NCBI GenBank assembly: GCA_025358295.1
Contig: JANYJY010000009.1
Coordinates: 1-64,000, forward strand
Reading direction: 5' to 3'
DNA: 64,000 nt
Origin: Gammaproteobacteria bacterium
Lineage (GTDB): Bacteria > Pseudomonadota > Gammaproteobacteria > Steroidobacterales > Steroidobacteraceae
Shown: in pieces, positions 17,245 through 26,047 of the stretch
How positions within the stretch are numbered: the stretch's first letter is position 1
Layout of the letters: each line of letters opens with the position of its first letter
The notes under the pieces: model-generated
Database searches by the model: none
What the model was told of the DNA's origin: nothing
What the model saw: the letters and a program-made list of their open reading frames with translations, nothing else
Translations under genes and position numbers: made by a program

Positions 17245-18168
17245 ATGCAATTCCACCGCTTCGATCTTAATCTGCTGATTGCGCTCGACACCTTGCTGCG
17301 TGAGAAGAACATCACGCGGGCGGCTGAGAAGGTGTTCGTATCGCAGCCGGCGATGAGCGCAGCGCTGCACCGCCTGAGAGATTATTTCGGCGATCCCCTG
17401 CTGGTTCGCGTCGGCCGCGATATGGAATTGTCCCCTCGCGGCCAGTCGCTGATCGAACCGGTGCGCGAGGCGTTGCTGCTGATCCAGGCGACGCTCGGCA
17501 CTCAGCCGACATTCACTGCGGCAACGACGCAGCGCGAGTTCAGGCTGATACTGTCGGAGGCGGCGGTGCCTGGATTGCTGCCCGCCATTCTCGAGCGCGT
17601 TTCCACCGAAGCGCCGGGAATACGCATCCACATCGAATTAGTGTCGCACACGGCGTTGAATCGGCTGGAATACGGCGAAATCGATTTGTGCCTGTGCCTG
17701 GACAGCTTGCGGTTGTTCGACGTGAAGGCTTATCCAGATACCCTGCGCAGCGTGCGCCTGCGGGCGGTGCGCTGGGTCTGTGCCGTCGACCGAGATCATC
17801 CCACCGTCGGCGACAGCATCTCGGCAGAGCAGTATTTCTCCTTGCCGCATGTGTTCGGCCGACCCAGCGGATATACCGCCACCGCCGAAGAATTGGTGCG
17901 CAGGTTGCTGGACATCGATCTTCCGGTGCACATCACCGTGCCGAGCCTGCTGCATTTGCCGCTGGTACTGCGCGGCACCCGCCTTGTGGCCACGATGCCG
18001 GACAGGGTTATGCAAATGTTCGCCTCGACTTTGGCGATCAAGTCGTTTCCATTGCCCTTCGAGACGCCGCCGCTGCACGAGATTCTGTTGTGGCACAAGC
18101 GCAATGACTCGGATCCCGCCCATGCCTGGCTACGCGATCTGGTAGTGAGGCTTACGCAGGAAATCTAG
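17245..18168 (+). CDS. LysR-family transcriptional regulator (NodD-like)
   Basis: The 307-residue protein opens with FDLNLLIALDTLLREKNITRAAEKVFVSQPAMSAALHRLRDYFGDPLLVR, shortened here to its key features: the LysR helix-turn-helix with AAEK-FVSQPAMS and the FGDPLLVR connector. The effector domain spans about 95-300. Sequence flavour is that of the NodD/LeuO-like branch. It is divergent from the MetE-like operon, with 114 bp between, which holds a TAAAAT that could be a -10 box for this gene. Likely role: control of the MetE-like/PghP-like pair. Confidence 0.9.
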   Translation: MQFHRFDLNLLIALDTLLREKNITRAAEKVFVSQPAMSAALHRLRDYFGDPLLVRVGRDMELSPRGQSLIEPVREALLLIQATLGTQPTFTAATTQREFRLILSEAAVPGLLPAILERVSTEAPGIRIHIELVSHTALNRLEYGEIDLCLCLDSLRLFDVKAYPDTLRSVRLRAVRWVCAVDRDHPTVGDSISAEQYFSLPHVFGRPSGYTATAEELVRRLLDIDLPVHITVPSLLHLPLVLRGTRLVATMPDRVMQMFASTLAIKSFPLPFETPPLHEILLWHKRNDSDPAHAWLRDLVVRLTQEI

Positions 18169-18255
18169 TCCCGGGCGAGCCTTCCCATCCCAATCCTATT
18201 CGTGTAGAAATGGGTCGATCGTAAAGTCCTTCTAGAACGACACAATAAGAAGACC

Positions 18256-20193
18256 ATGGACCGGTATCGACGTTCAACGGTTGGCCCCTTGTCCTTTCTG
18301 TGGATCGCCCTGCTCGCCGCGCCCGCTTGGTCGGCTGTGGGAGTCGAGGCCTATGGCCGTCTGCCATCGATAGAGCAGGTGGCTATCTCGCCCGATGGCA
18401 CCAAGATCGCGTTCGTGCAGACGACCGAAGACTTGCGCGCGCTGGCCATCTTCGACGTCAATGAGGACAAGCTGCTGGGCGCCATGCGGTTGGGTGATAC
18501 CCGGCTACGGTCTGTCCAATGGGCGGACGATGAGCATCTGCTGCTGACGACGGCGTCGAACTCCATGCCCATGGATCTCATGGGAGAAAAACATGAGTGG
18601 CACCTGATGTCGGTCTACAACGTGAAGACGAAGAGGCTCAACAGCCTGCTGAATCGAGTTTCGGGCGACACGAACACCATGAACACGGTGTACGGCGAGC
18701 CGGTGGTGGTCCACAAGGGCAACGACACCTTGCTCTATTTGCACGGACTGTATGTCTCCGACAAAACAGAGGCGGCGCTGTTTCGCGTCAACCTGACCAC
18801 CGGCACCGAGATGCTGATCAAGGAAGGCACCGACAAAACCGACGGCTGGCTGGTCGACGACAATGGACAAATCGTCGCCGAACAGGATTACACCGAACGA
18901 GACCGACTCTGGGCGATCCGCCTGTTCCGCGACGGCCGCCCACAGCAAGCCATCTCCGGCGTCGCTCCCATCGATGCACCCAGCATTCTCGGCCTGAGCG
19001 ACAGCGGCGATGCGATTATCGTCGCGCTGACTGAAGCGGAAGGGGCCTCGTGGAAGCCCTTGATGCTGAAGGACGGCAGCTGGGGTCCGGAAATCGCTGC
19101 AAACGAGGCGCTCACCGGAGTGCTCACGAAAAGCGGCAGCGCGAGAATAATCGGCACCGCATTTGTCGGCGACGAGGTCCGTTATCACTTTACGAGCCCC
19201 GCATTGCAGGACAGCTGGAAATGGATCGTGGCGACGCTGGGGTATCAGCGGGTCGTGTTCGTCTCAGCCTCGGCGGATTACTCCAGAATTATCGTTCAGG
19301 TGCTGGGCCCGAAATCCGGCTACTGCTACTACCTCGCCGATGTGAAAGAACATCTGACGCGAGAAATCGGCAAGGTCTACCGAGGCGTCGCGCAAGTTGC
19401 ACAAGTGCGGCCGATAAAATATGCCGGGGCCGACGGGCTTGAGATTCCAGGCTACCTCACGCTGCCGCCGGATCGGCCCGCCAAGAATCTACCGCTCATA
19501 GTTTTCCCGCATGGCGGTCCTGAGGCGCGCGACATTCTGGACTTCGACTGGTGGGCGCAGGCAATGGCGGCGCAGGGATACGCGGTATTGCAGCCCAACT
19601 ACCGTGGCTCTGACCTGAACAGAAAATGGGTTGAGGCCGGCTTCAACGAGTGGGGCCGAAAAATGCAAACCGACCTGTCGGACGGGGTGAACTATCTCGC
19701 CGCACAGGAAATCGTCGATGCGAAGCGGGTGTGCATCGTTGGTGCAAGCTATGGAGGCTATGCGGCGCTGGCGGGCGTGGCCCTGCAGAAGGGAATCTAT
19801 CGCTGCGCGGTCGCTGTTTCCGGCGTATCCGATCCGTCCAGTTTCATGCTTTGGGTCATGCGCAAGGAAGCGTACGGTCAAAAAATCGGCCAGCGCTATT
19901 GGGAACGGTTCTTGGGTGTTGCCGATCCGAGCGACAAGAAGCTCGATGACGTCTCGCCGCTACGCCATGCAGATCAAATTACGGTGCCGCTCATGCTCAT
20001 CCACGGCCGCGACGATGTCACCGTGCCCTACGATCAAAGCACCAATCTGGTCAAGGCCCTCAAACGCCTGAGAAAGCCGGCGGAATTCGTCACTCTGGAT
20101 AAAGAAGACCACTATCTGTCAAGCAGCGCGACGCGGCTGCGCATGCTGCAGTCCTCGGTCGAATTTCTCCGCAAGAACAATCCGCCGGATTGA
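18256..20193 (+). CDS. S9-family serine peptidase (acylaminoacyl-peptidase-like), secreted
   Basis: The 645-residue protein has an N-terminal signal segment (FLWIALLAAPAWSA), a seven-bladed propeller-like half (about 30-380, with SPDGTKIAF) and a C-terminal hydrolase domain with GASYGGYAAL (Ser), HGRDDVTVPY (Asp) and KEDHYLS (His). These are the catalytic residues of the S9C group. It probably degrades peptides in the periplasm. It stands between a LysR gene and a convergent DUF885 gene whose stop codon is only three bases away from its own. Confidence 0.92.
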   Translation: MDRYRRSTVGPLSFLWIALLAAPAWSAVGVEAYGRLPSIEQVAISPDGTKIAFVQTTEDLRALAIFDVNEDKLLGAMRLGDTRLRSVQWADDEHLLLTTASNSMPMDLMGEKHEWHLMSVYNVKTKRLNSLLNRVSGDTNTMNTVYGEPVVVHKGNDTLLYLHGLYVSDKTEAALFRVNLTTGTEMLIKEGTDKTDGWLVDDNGQIVAEQDYTERDRLWAIRLFRDGRPQQAISGVAPIDAPSILGLSDSGDAIIVALTEAEGASWKPLMLKDGSWGPEIAANEALTGVLTKSGSARIIGTAFVGDEVRYHFTSPALQDSWKWIVATLGYQRVVFVSASADYSRIIVQVLGPKSGYCYYLADVKEHLTREIGKVYRGVAQVAQVRPIKYAGADGLEIPGYLTLPPDRPAKNLPLIVFPHGGPEARDILDFDWWAQAMAAQGYAVLQPNYRGSDLNRKWVEAGFNEWGRKMQTDLSDGVNYLAAQEIVDAKRVCIVGASYGGYAALAGVALQKGIYRCAVAVSGVSDPSSFMLWVMRKEAYGQKIGQRYWERFLGVADPSDKKLDDVSPLRHADQITVPLMLIHGRDDVTVPYDQSTNLVKALKRLRKPAEFVTLDKEDHYLSSSATRLRMLQSSVEFLRKNNPPD

Positions 20194-20196
20194 TCT

Positions 20197-22008
20197 TCAG
20201 TGCGGCGCAGGTCGCCGCAAAGATTGCGCCGCGTGCGGATTTTCCCCACCGCCTGCGGTCCAAGCGTCCAGCTGCTGCTCGAGCACGGGCAGCGGCACGG
20301 CGCCCAGCCCCAAGATGATGTCGTTGAACCAGCGCTGATCGAATTTGGCGCCGAGTTTGGCCTCCGCTTCGGCGCGCTTGCGCCTGATCGTCATTTCTCC
20401 GAGCTTGTAGGCCAAGGCCTGGCCCGGCCAGCTGATGTAGCGATCAACCTCGGTGGCGATCTCATGATCGGATAGCGCGGTACGGCTCGACAAGTAGTCG
20501 ATTGCCTGTTGACGCGTCCAGCCCATGTGATGAAGGCCGGTGTCTACCACCAATCGCGCCGCGCGCCACATCTCGTAGGATTCGCGGCCGAATTCGTCGT
20601 AGGATGTCTCGTATATTCCCATGCCGATGCCCAGCCACTCGCTGTACAGCCCCCAGCCCTCGCCGTAACCCGAGAAATAGGTGTTCTTGCGCAGTTCGGG
20701 CTGATTGGGGCCTTCGAGCGCGAGCGCCGCCTGCAAGCTGTGGCCGGGAGTGCACTCGTGCAGCACCAATGCGGGCAGAGTGTAGAGAGGCCGTGCCGGA
20801 AGATTGGAGGTGTTCATCACGCAGCTTTCGAGGCCGCCGTAACCGCCGGCGCCGAAGATGGCCACAGCCGCCGGTGTCGGCCGGATGGTGAAACGATAGC
20901 GCGGCAACAGGCCGAGGGTGTACTTGAGTTGGCCGTTGATCTTGTTGGCGATGTAAGTCGCGCGCGCGATGAGCTCGTACGGCGATTTGGCATAGAACTG
21001 TGGATCGGTCTTCAGAAAGACCAGAAAGGCACCGAAGTCGCCGGTCCAGCCAGCCTTCTTCACGGTCTCTTGCATCTCACCGTCGATACGCGCGACCTCC
21101 TTGAGGCCAATGGCGTGGATGTCCTCCGGCGTCAGATCCAGCGTGGTGAATTCACGGATTTTCGCTCGATAGTAGGTCTTGCCGTCGGGCAGATCTTCGG
21201 CGGCCAAGGTTGTACGTGCGTGCGCAATGTATTCGTCTCTCACGAAGGGCAGCAGCTTTGCGTAGGCCGGAGCCACAACCTGGGCGATGACGCTGCGCGC
21301 ATCGGCCTGCAGCGCAGCGCGGTCAGCGGCGGAGATTGCCGGGGGCATCTGCTGAAAGGGAATGTAAAACGGATTCTGCTCGGCATCTGCGACCGCAAAC
21401 GGCGCGATCGACCGCTCGCGCCCGTCGAGAGACACTCGCGGCGGAGTGAATCCGCGCTCCAAGCCCGCGCGCATATTCACCACCTGCTCATCGAAGTAGC
21501 GCGGGATATCGCGCATCCGGGCAATATAGGCGCGGTATTCGGCTACGCCATCCAGGCCGCCGCGCGGAGCAAGCGCTGCCCAGAACGAGCCGCCGCTGCT
21601 GAAGGGCGCTTCGTAGTCACGATATTTCTGCTGATCAACGAATGCCTCGAGGACCGCCCGGAAGACAGCCGTGTTGATCCTCTCCTTGGAAATTTGCTCC
21701 GCCGGGATGGCGTTGAGTGCCGCGAGCTTGCCGTTCCAATACGACTGCCGCCTGAGCTGGCTCGCCGCATCCACATGCGGCAGATAGCCCGTACGCGAAG
21801 TCGCATCGTCGTCCGGATCGCCCAACTCCTTTACCCGCCACGTCCATTCGGCCTCGTACAGGGCCTTCACCCGGGAATCGGCGGTCGCGTTGCCGGATGC
21901 GCCCGCTACCGTGACTGCATGGGCGCGGGCATGGAATGCGCCGGCCGCCAACCAGGGCACTACTAGAAACAGGCTCGCAATTCGGTGATTTCTCATGCGC
22001 GAGATCAT
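20197..22008 (-). CDS. DUF885 family protein, predicted secreted metallopeptidase
   Basis: The 603-residue protein has an N-terminal signal peptide (RIASLFLVVPWLAAGAFHARAHA). The long helical body contains VLHECTPGHSLQAAL near residue 415, the DUF885 signature HE-x-x-PGH which resembles a zinc-binding helix, and further family features such as FSGYGEGWGLYSEWLG. Family members are thought to be zinc carboxypeptidase-like enzymes. Two close start codons (22008, 21996) are possible. The gene follows the decayed 2-oxoacid dehydrogenase operon by 38 bp. Confidence 0.88.
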   Translation of the reverse strand: MISRMRNHRIASLFLVVPWLAAGAFHARAHAVTVAGASGNATADSRVKALYEAEWTWRVKELGDPDDDATSRTGYLPHVDAASQLRRQSYWNGKLAALNAIPAEQISKERINTAVFRAVLEAFVDQQKYRDYEAPFSSGGSFWAALAPRGGLDGVAEYRAYIARMRDIPRYFDEQVVNMRAGLERGFTPPRVSLDGRERSIAPFAVADAEQNPFYIPFQQMPPAISAADRAALQADARSVIAQVVAPAYAKLLPFVRDEYIAHARTTLAAEDLPDGKTYYRAKIREFTTLDLTPEDIHAIGLKEVARIDGEMQETVKKAGWTGDFGAFLVFLKTDPQFYAKSPYELIARATYIANKINGQLKYTLGLLPRYRFTIRPTPAAVAIFGAGGYGGLESCVMNTSNLPARPLYTLPALVLHECTPGHSLQAALALEGPNQPELRKNTYFSGYGEGWGLYSEWLGIGMGIYETSYDEFGRESYEMWRAARLVVDTGLHHMGWTRQQAIDYLSSRTALSDHEIATEVDRYISWPGQALAYKLGEMTIRRKRAEAEAKLGAKFDQRWFNDIILGLGAVPLPVLEQQLDAWTAGGGENPHAAQSLRRPAPH

Positions 22009-22046
22009 GCGTCATGGCGGCACACTGACGCAATCCGCGCCTCGGG

Positions 22047-22286
22047 CTAGACAGTCTCGATGCGACCGACGACCTGGTCGCGCCCGATCACGGTTTCGGG
22101 GACGGCCAGAATTCGCAGCCGTCCGGAAACAGGCGCAACCAGCTCGAGCTGCGCCTTCTCGACCATGATTTCGGCGATGGCCTGGCCCTGCACCACCGTG
22201 GCGCCATCCTTGTAGATCCAAGTCACGACCACGCCCTCGAGACTATCGCCCCACATCTCCTGGGGCACGAGAATATCCACGCTCAC
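22047..22286 (-). CDS. Free-standing lipoyl/biotinyl domain protein
   Basis: The 79-residue protein is a single lipoyl domain: VPQEMWGDSLEG at the start, the swinging-arm Lys in MVEKAQLEL, and the usual second half VAPVSGRL. In 2-oxoacid dehydrogenase complexes this domain is the N-terminus of E2, but here the peripheral-subunit-binding and acyltransferase domains are missing, and no E2 core or E3 is encoded nearby. The start GTG at 22286 overlaps the E1-beta stop (GTGA), so it belongs to that operon. With both E1 genes damaged it may now be without a partner. Confidence 0.85.
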   Translation of the reverse strand: MSVDILVPQEMWGDSLEGVVVTWIYKDGATVVQGQAIAEIMVEKAQLELVAPVSGRLRILAVPETVIGRDQVVGRIETV

Positions 22287-23338
22287 CTTTTTCCCCGCGT
22301 CATGGTCGTGCGCGCGGCGGCGACTATGCGCTCCACATTCGGCAAGCAGAACTCCTCCATCGGCCGTGAGAACGGCACCGGCACATCAGGGTAGGCAACT
22401 CGAACCGCTGGCGCCTTGAGCACGGATGGATCGCGCTCCGCGATCACGGCCAGCACCTCGGAAGTCACGCCGAAACTGAGATAGTCCTCATCGGCCACCA
22501 CCAGCCGCCCGGTCTTGGCCACCGATTTGAAAACGCCGTCGCGATCGAGCGGCACCACGCTGCGCAGATCCAGCACTTCGGCGGAGATCCCCTCGGCCGC
22601 CAATTGGTCCGCCGCCGTCAGGGCGTTGTGCACCGTGAGACCCAGACCGACGATGGTGACATCCGTTCCTTCCCGCCAAATTCGCGACTGGCCGAATGGG
22701 ATGGTGTAGTCGTGCTCCGGCACGGTCGCCAACGCCTTTGGCAGCGGAAAGCCCAACCAACCCAGGCCCCACAAGCGCTTGTGCACCATCCACACTGTCA
22801 CGTTGTCGTCGCGCAGGCAGGTGTGCATCAACCCCTTCGCATCGTAGGCGTCCGCCGGCGTCACGACTCTGATGCCGGGCACATGGGCCAGGGTCGCGAA
22901 CAGAGTCTGCGAGTGCTGAGCGGCATCGTTGTACCCGCCGCCATAGCCGATCATGAAGGTCAACGGCACTTTGAATTGACCGCCCGACATGTAATGAGTC
23001 TTGGCGGCAAAGTTGTAGATCTGGTTGAAGCAAACGCCGATGAAATCCACGAACGCGATTTCAACGATGGGTCGCATGCCGGCCATCGCAGCGCCGGTGG
23101 CGATTCCGATGAAACCAGTCTCCGAGATCGGCGTATCGATAACGCGCGCCGCGCCGAATTCGTCGGCCATGCCCACAGTCGTGCCGAAAACGCCGCCCAG
23201 CTTGGCGACGTCCTCACCGATGACGAACATATTCGGGTGCTAGCGCATTTCGCTGAATACGGCCTCCCGCCCGGCGCGGGCCATGGTGAGAGTGCGTTCG
23301 GAGCCTGCGGCTTCACTGTCGGGCGGAGGTTGGGCCAT
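22283..23338 (-). pseudogene. 2-oxoacid dehydrogenase E1 beta subunit, interrupted by an in-frame TAG
   Basis: From ATG 23338 the frame reads through REAVFSEMR, meets TAG at 23242-23240, and continues in the same frame with HPNMFVIGEDVAKLGGVFG to 22283. The segment around the stop corresponds to the family pattern EM-x-RDPNVFVIGED, so a single CAG (Gln) to TAG change explains it. Without the stop the gene would encode 351 residues, normal for E1-beta, with the transketolase pyrimidine domain and the TPP-side features conserved (DTPISETGF, MVHKRLWG, VADEDYLSFG). An internal ATG at 23230 could restart translation but would drop the first 36 residues. The upstream E1-alpha gene is also broken. 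Confidence 0.85.
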
Positions 23339-23351
23339 TGTCTATCCTCTG

Positions 23352-24331
23352 TCAGGCATACAAGCGCTGCAGCGCATCGCTTGCGTCGGGATACGCACTT
23401 TCACGGCCGAAGCGCATGGCCTCGTCCACTTGCGTTTGCACTTTCGCCTCGAGTGCCGCCACGTCGGCCGGCGTTGCGGCATTCTCAGCAAGCAGCCGTT
23501 GGCGGTACGTCGGAATTGGATCCTTCATGGCCTTGCGCTCGGCCTCCGGGCGGTACGCGCCGCTGTCGCCGATGAAATGACCATGCAAGCGTTCGGTCTC
23601 CAGCTCCAGAATGGTTCCGCCCTCGCCGCGTCGAGCACGTTCCACCGCGCGTCCGGCGGCTGCAAAAATCAAATCGGGATCATTGCCGCCGACGTATTCG
23701 CCTGCCAAAGCATAGGACGAAGCTCGGTCGGAATTGCGGTCGATGGCGGTGGAGTCCTTCTTGGACACCGACACGCCATACTTGTTGTCCTCGATCACGC
23801 AGATGAACGGTAGTTTCCACAGACCCACCATGTTCAATACTTCGTGGAACGCACCTTGATTGGCTGCGCCGTCGCCGACAAAGGCCACGGCGATGCCAGG
23901 CTTGCCCTGCATCTTGCGCGCCAGCGCCATGCCGGCCCCCGGGCCCATGCCTTCGGCAATGATGCCACTGGAGAAAAAATTCACATTGGCGTCGTACAGA
24001 TGCATGTGACCGCCGCGGCCGCCCGACAAACCCGTCTTCTTGCCGAACAGCTCGGCAACCATCTTGTTCAGATCGACTCCGTGCGCCACCGCCACGTGAT
24101 GCGGGCGATGGCCCGCGCCCACTGCATCGTCCTTGCCAAGATGCGCACAAACGCCCACGGCGCAGGGTTCCTGGCCAAAGGACTGATGCATTTCGCCCGG
24201 CAACGGACCCTTGCCCATATGAAAGACCGGGTCTTGCCTTCCATGTAGGCTGCCAGCACGGCGTCGTCGAGACGCCGGCTACGGTACATGGCTTCGTACA
24301 TCCACAGCCGTTGATCGCGCGTTGGCTTCAT
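23352..24331 (-). pseudogene. 2-oxoacid dehydrogenase E1 alpha subunit with a one-base frameshift
   Basis: The start MKPTRDQRLWMYEAMYRSRR (ATG 24331, after GGGG) is in one frame to about 24230; from about 24225 onward the protein continues in another frame as MGKGPLPGEMHQSFGQE. Adding one C in the run ACCC near 24229 would join them as EGKTPVFHMGKGPLPGE, the normal family sequence, and would make the gene 981 bp (326 residues), the usual length. The rest is intact, with the TPP motif GDGAANQGAFHEVLN and phosphorylation-loop-like SGRGGHMHL region. The intact enzyme decarboxylates a pyruvate-, acetoin- or branched-chain-type 2-oxoacid. Confidence 0.87.
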
Positions 24332-24545
24332 GGCATCCCCACTTGTTTGGCACCGAATTTGAACCGAGGCGTTCCATACCACGCACGGAACTCATTGTGA
24401 CTCCAGCCGTAGGGTGTGCCGCGCACCGCGCGCCTACTCAACCAAGAGCGCAATCCGCATCTTCCTCCAGCGCATGCGTACCCAGCGACCGTCTAGTAGA
24501 GTCGTTCGCTGTAGCCGAATCGCGCGAATCGCCGGAGCCAATTTC
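24332..24545. other. Divergent intergenic region, E1-alpha / VOC genes
   Basis: These 214 bp separate the minus-strand 2-oxoacid dehydrogenase operon from the plus-strand benzoylformate decarboxylase operon and should hold both promoters. By eye there is no clear -35/-10 pair and no long inverted repeat. The frame of the VOC gene stays open here but without a ribosome site. Confidence 0.4.
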
Positions 24546-25004
24546 ATGCCGCTGACCCAGCTCGAGCACTACTTGGTGCTGACCGAGGATCTTGAAAAGA
24601 CACGTAACTTTTATCGTCACGCGCTCGGGCTGCGTTTGGGCCCCCGGCCTCCGCTTGGATTTCCGGGCTACTGGCTGTACGCCGGCGATGTGCCGTGCAT
24701 CCATATCGCCGAATGGCACAGTTATCGGGCTCATTCGGCTGCCGCCGGCATATCCGTATCGACACCGGCACCCGGCACGGGGGCCGTCGATCACCTCGCC
24801 TTCAATGCCGTGGACTGTGAGGAAGTGAAAGCCGCCCTCTCCGCCCACGGCGTGGCATTCGCCGAGAACTACGTTCCCAGCGCGCATCTGACGCAGTTGT
24901 TCCTCAACGATCCGAACGGCGTCAAGATCGAAATCAACGTGCGACTTGACGGGCACCCCGTGGTCGCCGCGCGTAAAATGCCCAATCCATCGGATCCCTC
25001 GTGA
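24546..25004 (+). CDS. VOC-family (glyoxalase/bleomycin-resistance/dioxygenase fold) protein
   Basis: ATG 24546 gives 152 residues that begin at the first beta strand of the fold (LEHYLVLTEDLEKTRNFYRHALGLRLG). Paired beta-alpha-beta modules follow, with potential metal ligands His in QLEHYLV and VDHLAFN and a Glu in VKIEIN after FLNDPNG. These enzymes include glyoxalases, epimerases and extradiol dioxygenases. As first gene of the operon with an MDR oxidoreductase and benzoylformate decarboxylase it probably acts on an aromatic or hydroxyacid intermediate. The exact reaction is not known. Confidence 0.85.
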   Translation: MPLTQLEHYLVLTEDLEKTRNFYRHALGLRLGPRPPLGFPGYWLYAGDVPCIHIAEWHSYRAHSAAAGISVSTPAPGTGAVDHLAFNAVDCEEVKAALSAHGVAFAENYVPSAHLTQLFLNDPNGVKIEINVRLDGHPVVAARKMPNPSDPS

Positions 25005-25022
25005 ATTCATCGGAGAATTTAG

Positions 25023-26039
25023 ATGCGTGCCTATGAAATCGTTGCCGGCAGTAACTCGCTCGACGGTCTGCGTCGCTGCGAACGCCCGGATCCCAAGCCG
25101 CAGCCTACGCAGATACTGGTGCGCATTCAGGCCGCTTCGCTTAATTACCGCGATCTGCTGATCGCTCGCGGTCATTACATGGGCGGCGCGGTTGCGGCCA
25201 ATACCGTGCCCCTGTCCGATGGCGTCGGCGAAATCGTCGCCATGGGCGCGTCTGTTACTCGCTTCCGCATCGGCGAGCGCGTCGCGGGCACATTTTTTCG
25301 CGGCTGGAACGACGGCAAGCCGCCGAGCGGCCCACTGACTGCGCTCGGTGCGCCACCTGCCGACGGCGTGCTCGCTGAGTTCGCGGTGTTCGACCATCAG
25401 GATGCGGTGGCCGTGCCCGCACATCTATCCGCGGCCGGCGCGGCAACGCTGCCGTGTGCGGCGGTTACCGCCTGGCGCTCGCTGATCGACATCGGCCGGA
25501 TCGCTCCCGGGGAAACCGTACTGGTGCTCGGCACCGGCGGCGTCTCAGTATTCGCCTTGCAGTTTGCGCGACTCGCCGGCGCGAGAGTGTTGGTGACTTC
25601 ATCGAGCGACGCCAAGCTGGCCCGCGCACAGGCGCTCGGCGCGGACGGTTGCATCAATTACCGCACCACGCCTGAATGGGACATCGAAGTGCTCAAGCTG
25701 ACCGGCGGCCGGGGAGTCGATCACGTATTGGACGTCGGGGGCGCCGGCACTTTGGGCCGTTCTATCGGTTGCGTCGCCGTGGGAGGGCGCGTGGCGATGA
25801 TCGGTGTATTGACGGGCGTTGGCGCCGCGGGCAGTCCCTATGGGCTGCTGGGCAAGCAGGCGAGCCTGCACGGCGTCTACGTGGGATCACGCGGTCACTT
25901 CGACAGCATGAACGCCGCCATTGCCGCGCATCGCCTGGAACCCGTCATCGATCGCGAATTTTCATTCGACGATGCCCCGGCCGCCTACCGTCACTTGGAG
26001 AGCGGCGCTCACTTCGGCAAAGTAGTGATCTGCCTTTGA
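25023..26039 (+). CDS. MDR-superfamily NAD(P)-dependent alcohol dehydrogenase / quinone oxidoreductase
   Basis: The 338-residue protein has a GroES-like N-terminal domain with SLNYRDLLIARG and a Rossmann domain with the nucleotide motif VLGTGGVSVFALQFA and LVTSSSDAKLARAQALGAD. The N-terminal SLNYRD in place of the zinc Cys suggests the zinc-free quinone-oxidoreductase/enoyl-reductase branch, although Pro-Cys in TLPCAAVTAW is retained. It is 18 bp after the VOC gene and 8 bp before the benzoylformate decarboxylase gene, so it may reduce or oxidise an aldehyde, alcohol or enone of that pathway. Confidence 0.9.
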   Translation: MRAYEIVAGSNSLDGLRRCERPDPKPQPTQILVRIQAASLNYRDLLIARGHYMGGAVAANTVPLSDGVGEIVAMGASVTRFRIGERVAGTFFRGWNDGKPPSGPLTALGAPPADGVLAEFAVFDHQDAVAVPAHLSAAGAATLPCAAVTAWRSLIDIGRIAPGETVLVLGTGGVSVFALQFARLAGARVLVTSSSDAKLARAQALGADGCINYRTTPEWDIEVLKLTGGRGVDHVLDVGGAGTLGRSIGCVAVGGRVAMIGVLTGVGAAGSPYGLLGKQASLHGVYVGSRGHFDSMNAAIAAHRLEPVIDREFSFDDAPAAYRHLESGAHFGKVVICL

Positions 26040-26047
26040 GCGAGGCC

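Noticed and set aside
20509-21966. 485-codon open frame on the plus strand opposite the DUF885 gene
   Set aside because: Codon-bias shadow of a well-supported gene; composition rich in Arg, His and Gln with no family features.
13324-23242. Genetic-code change or programmed read-through to explain the in-frame TAA and TAG in the PQQ dehydrogenase and E1-beta genes
   Set aside because: TAA, TAG and TGA all end other, clearly complete genes in the window, and no SECIS-like or read-through signal was noticed. Mutation or sequence error is simpler.
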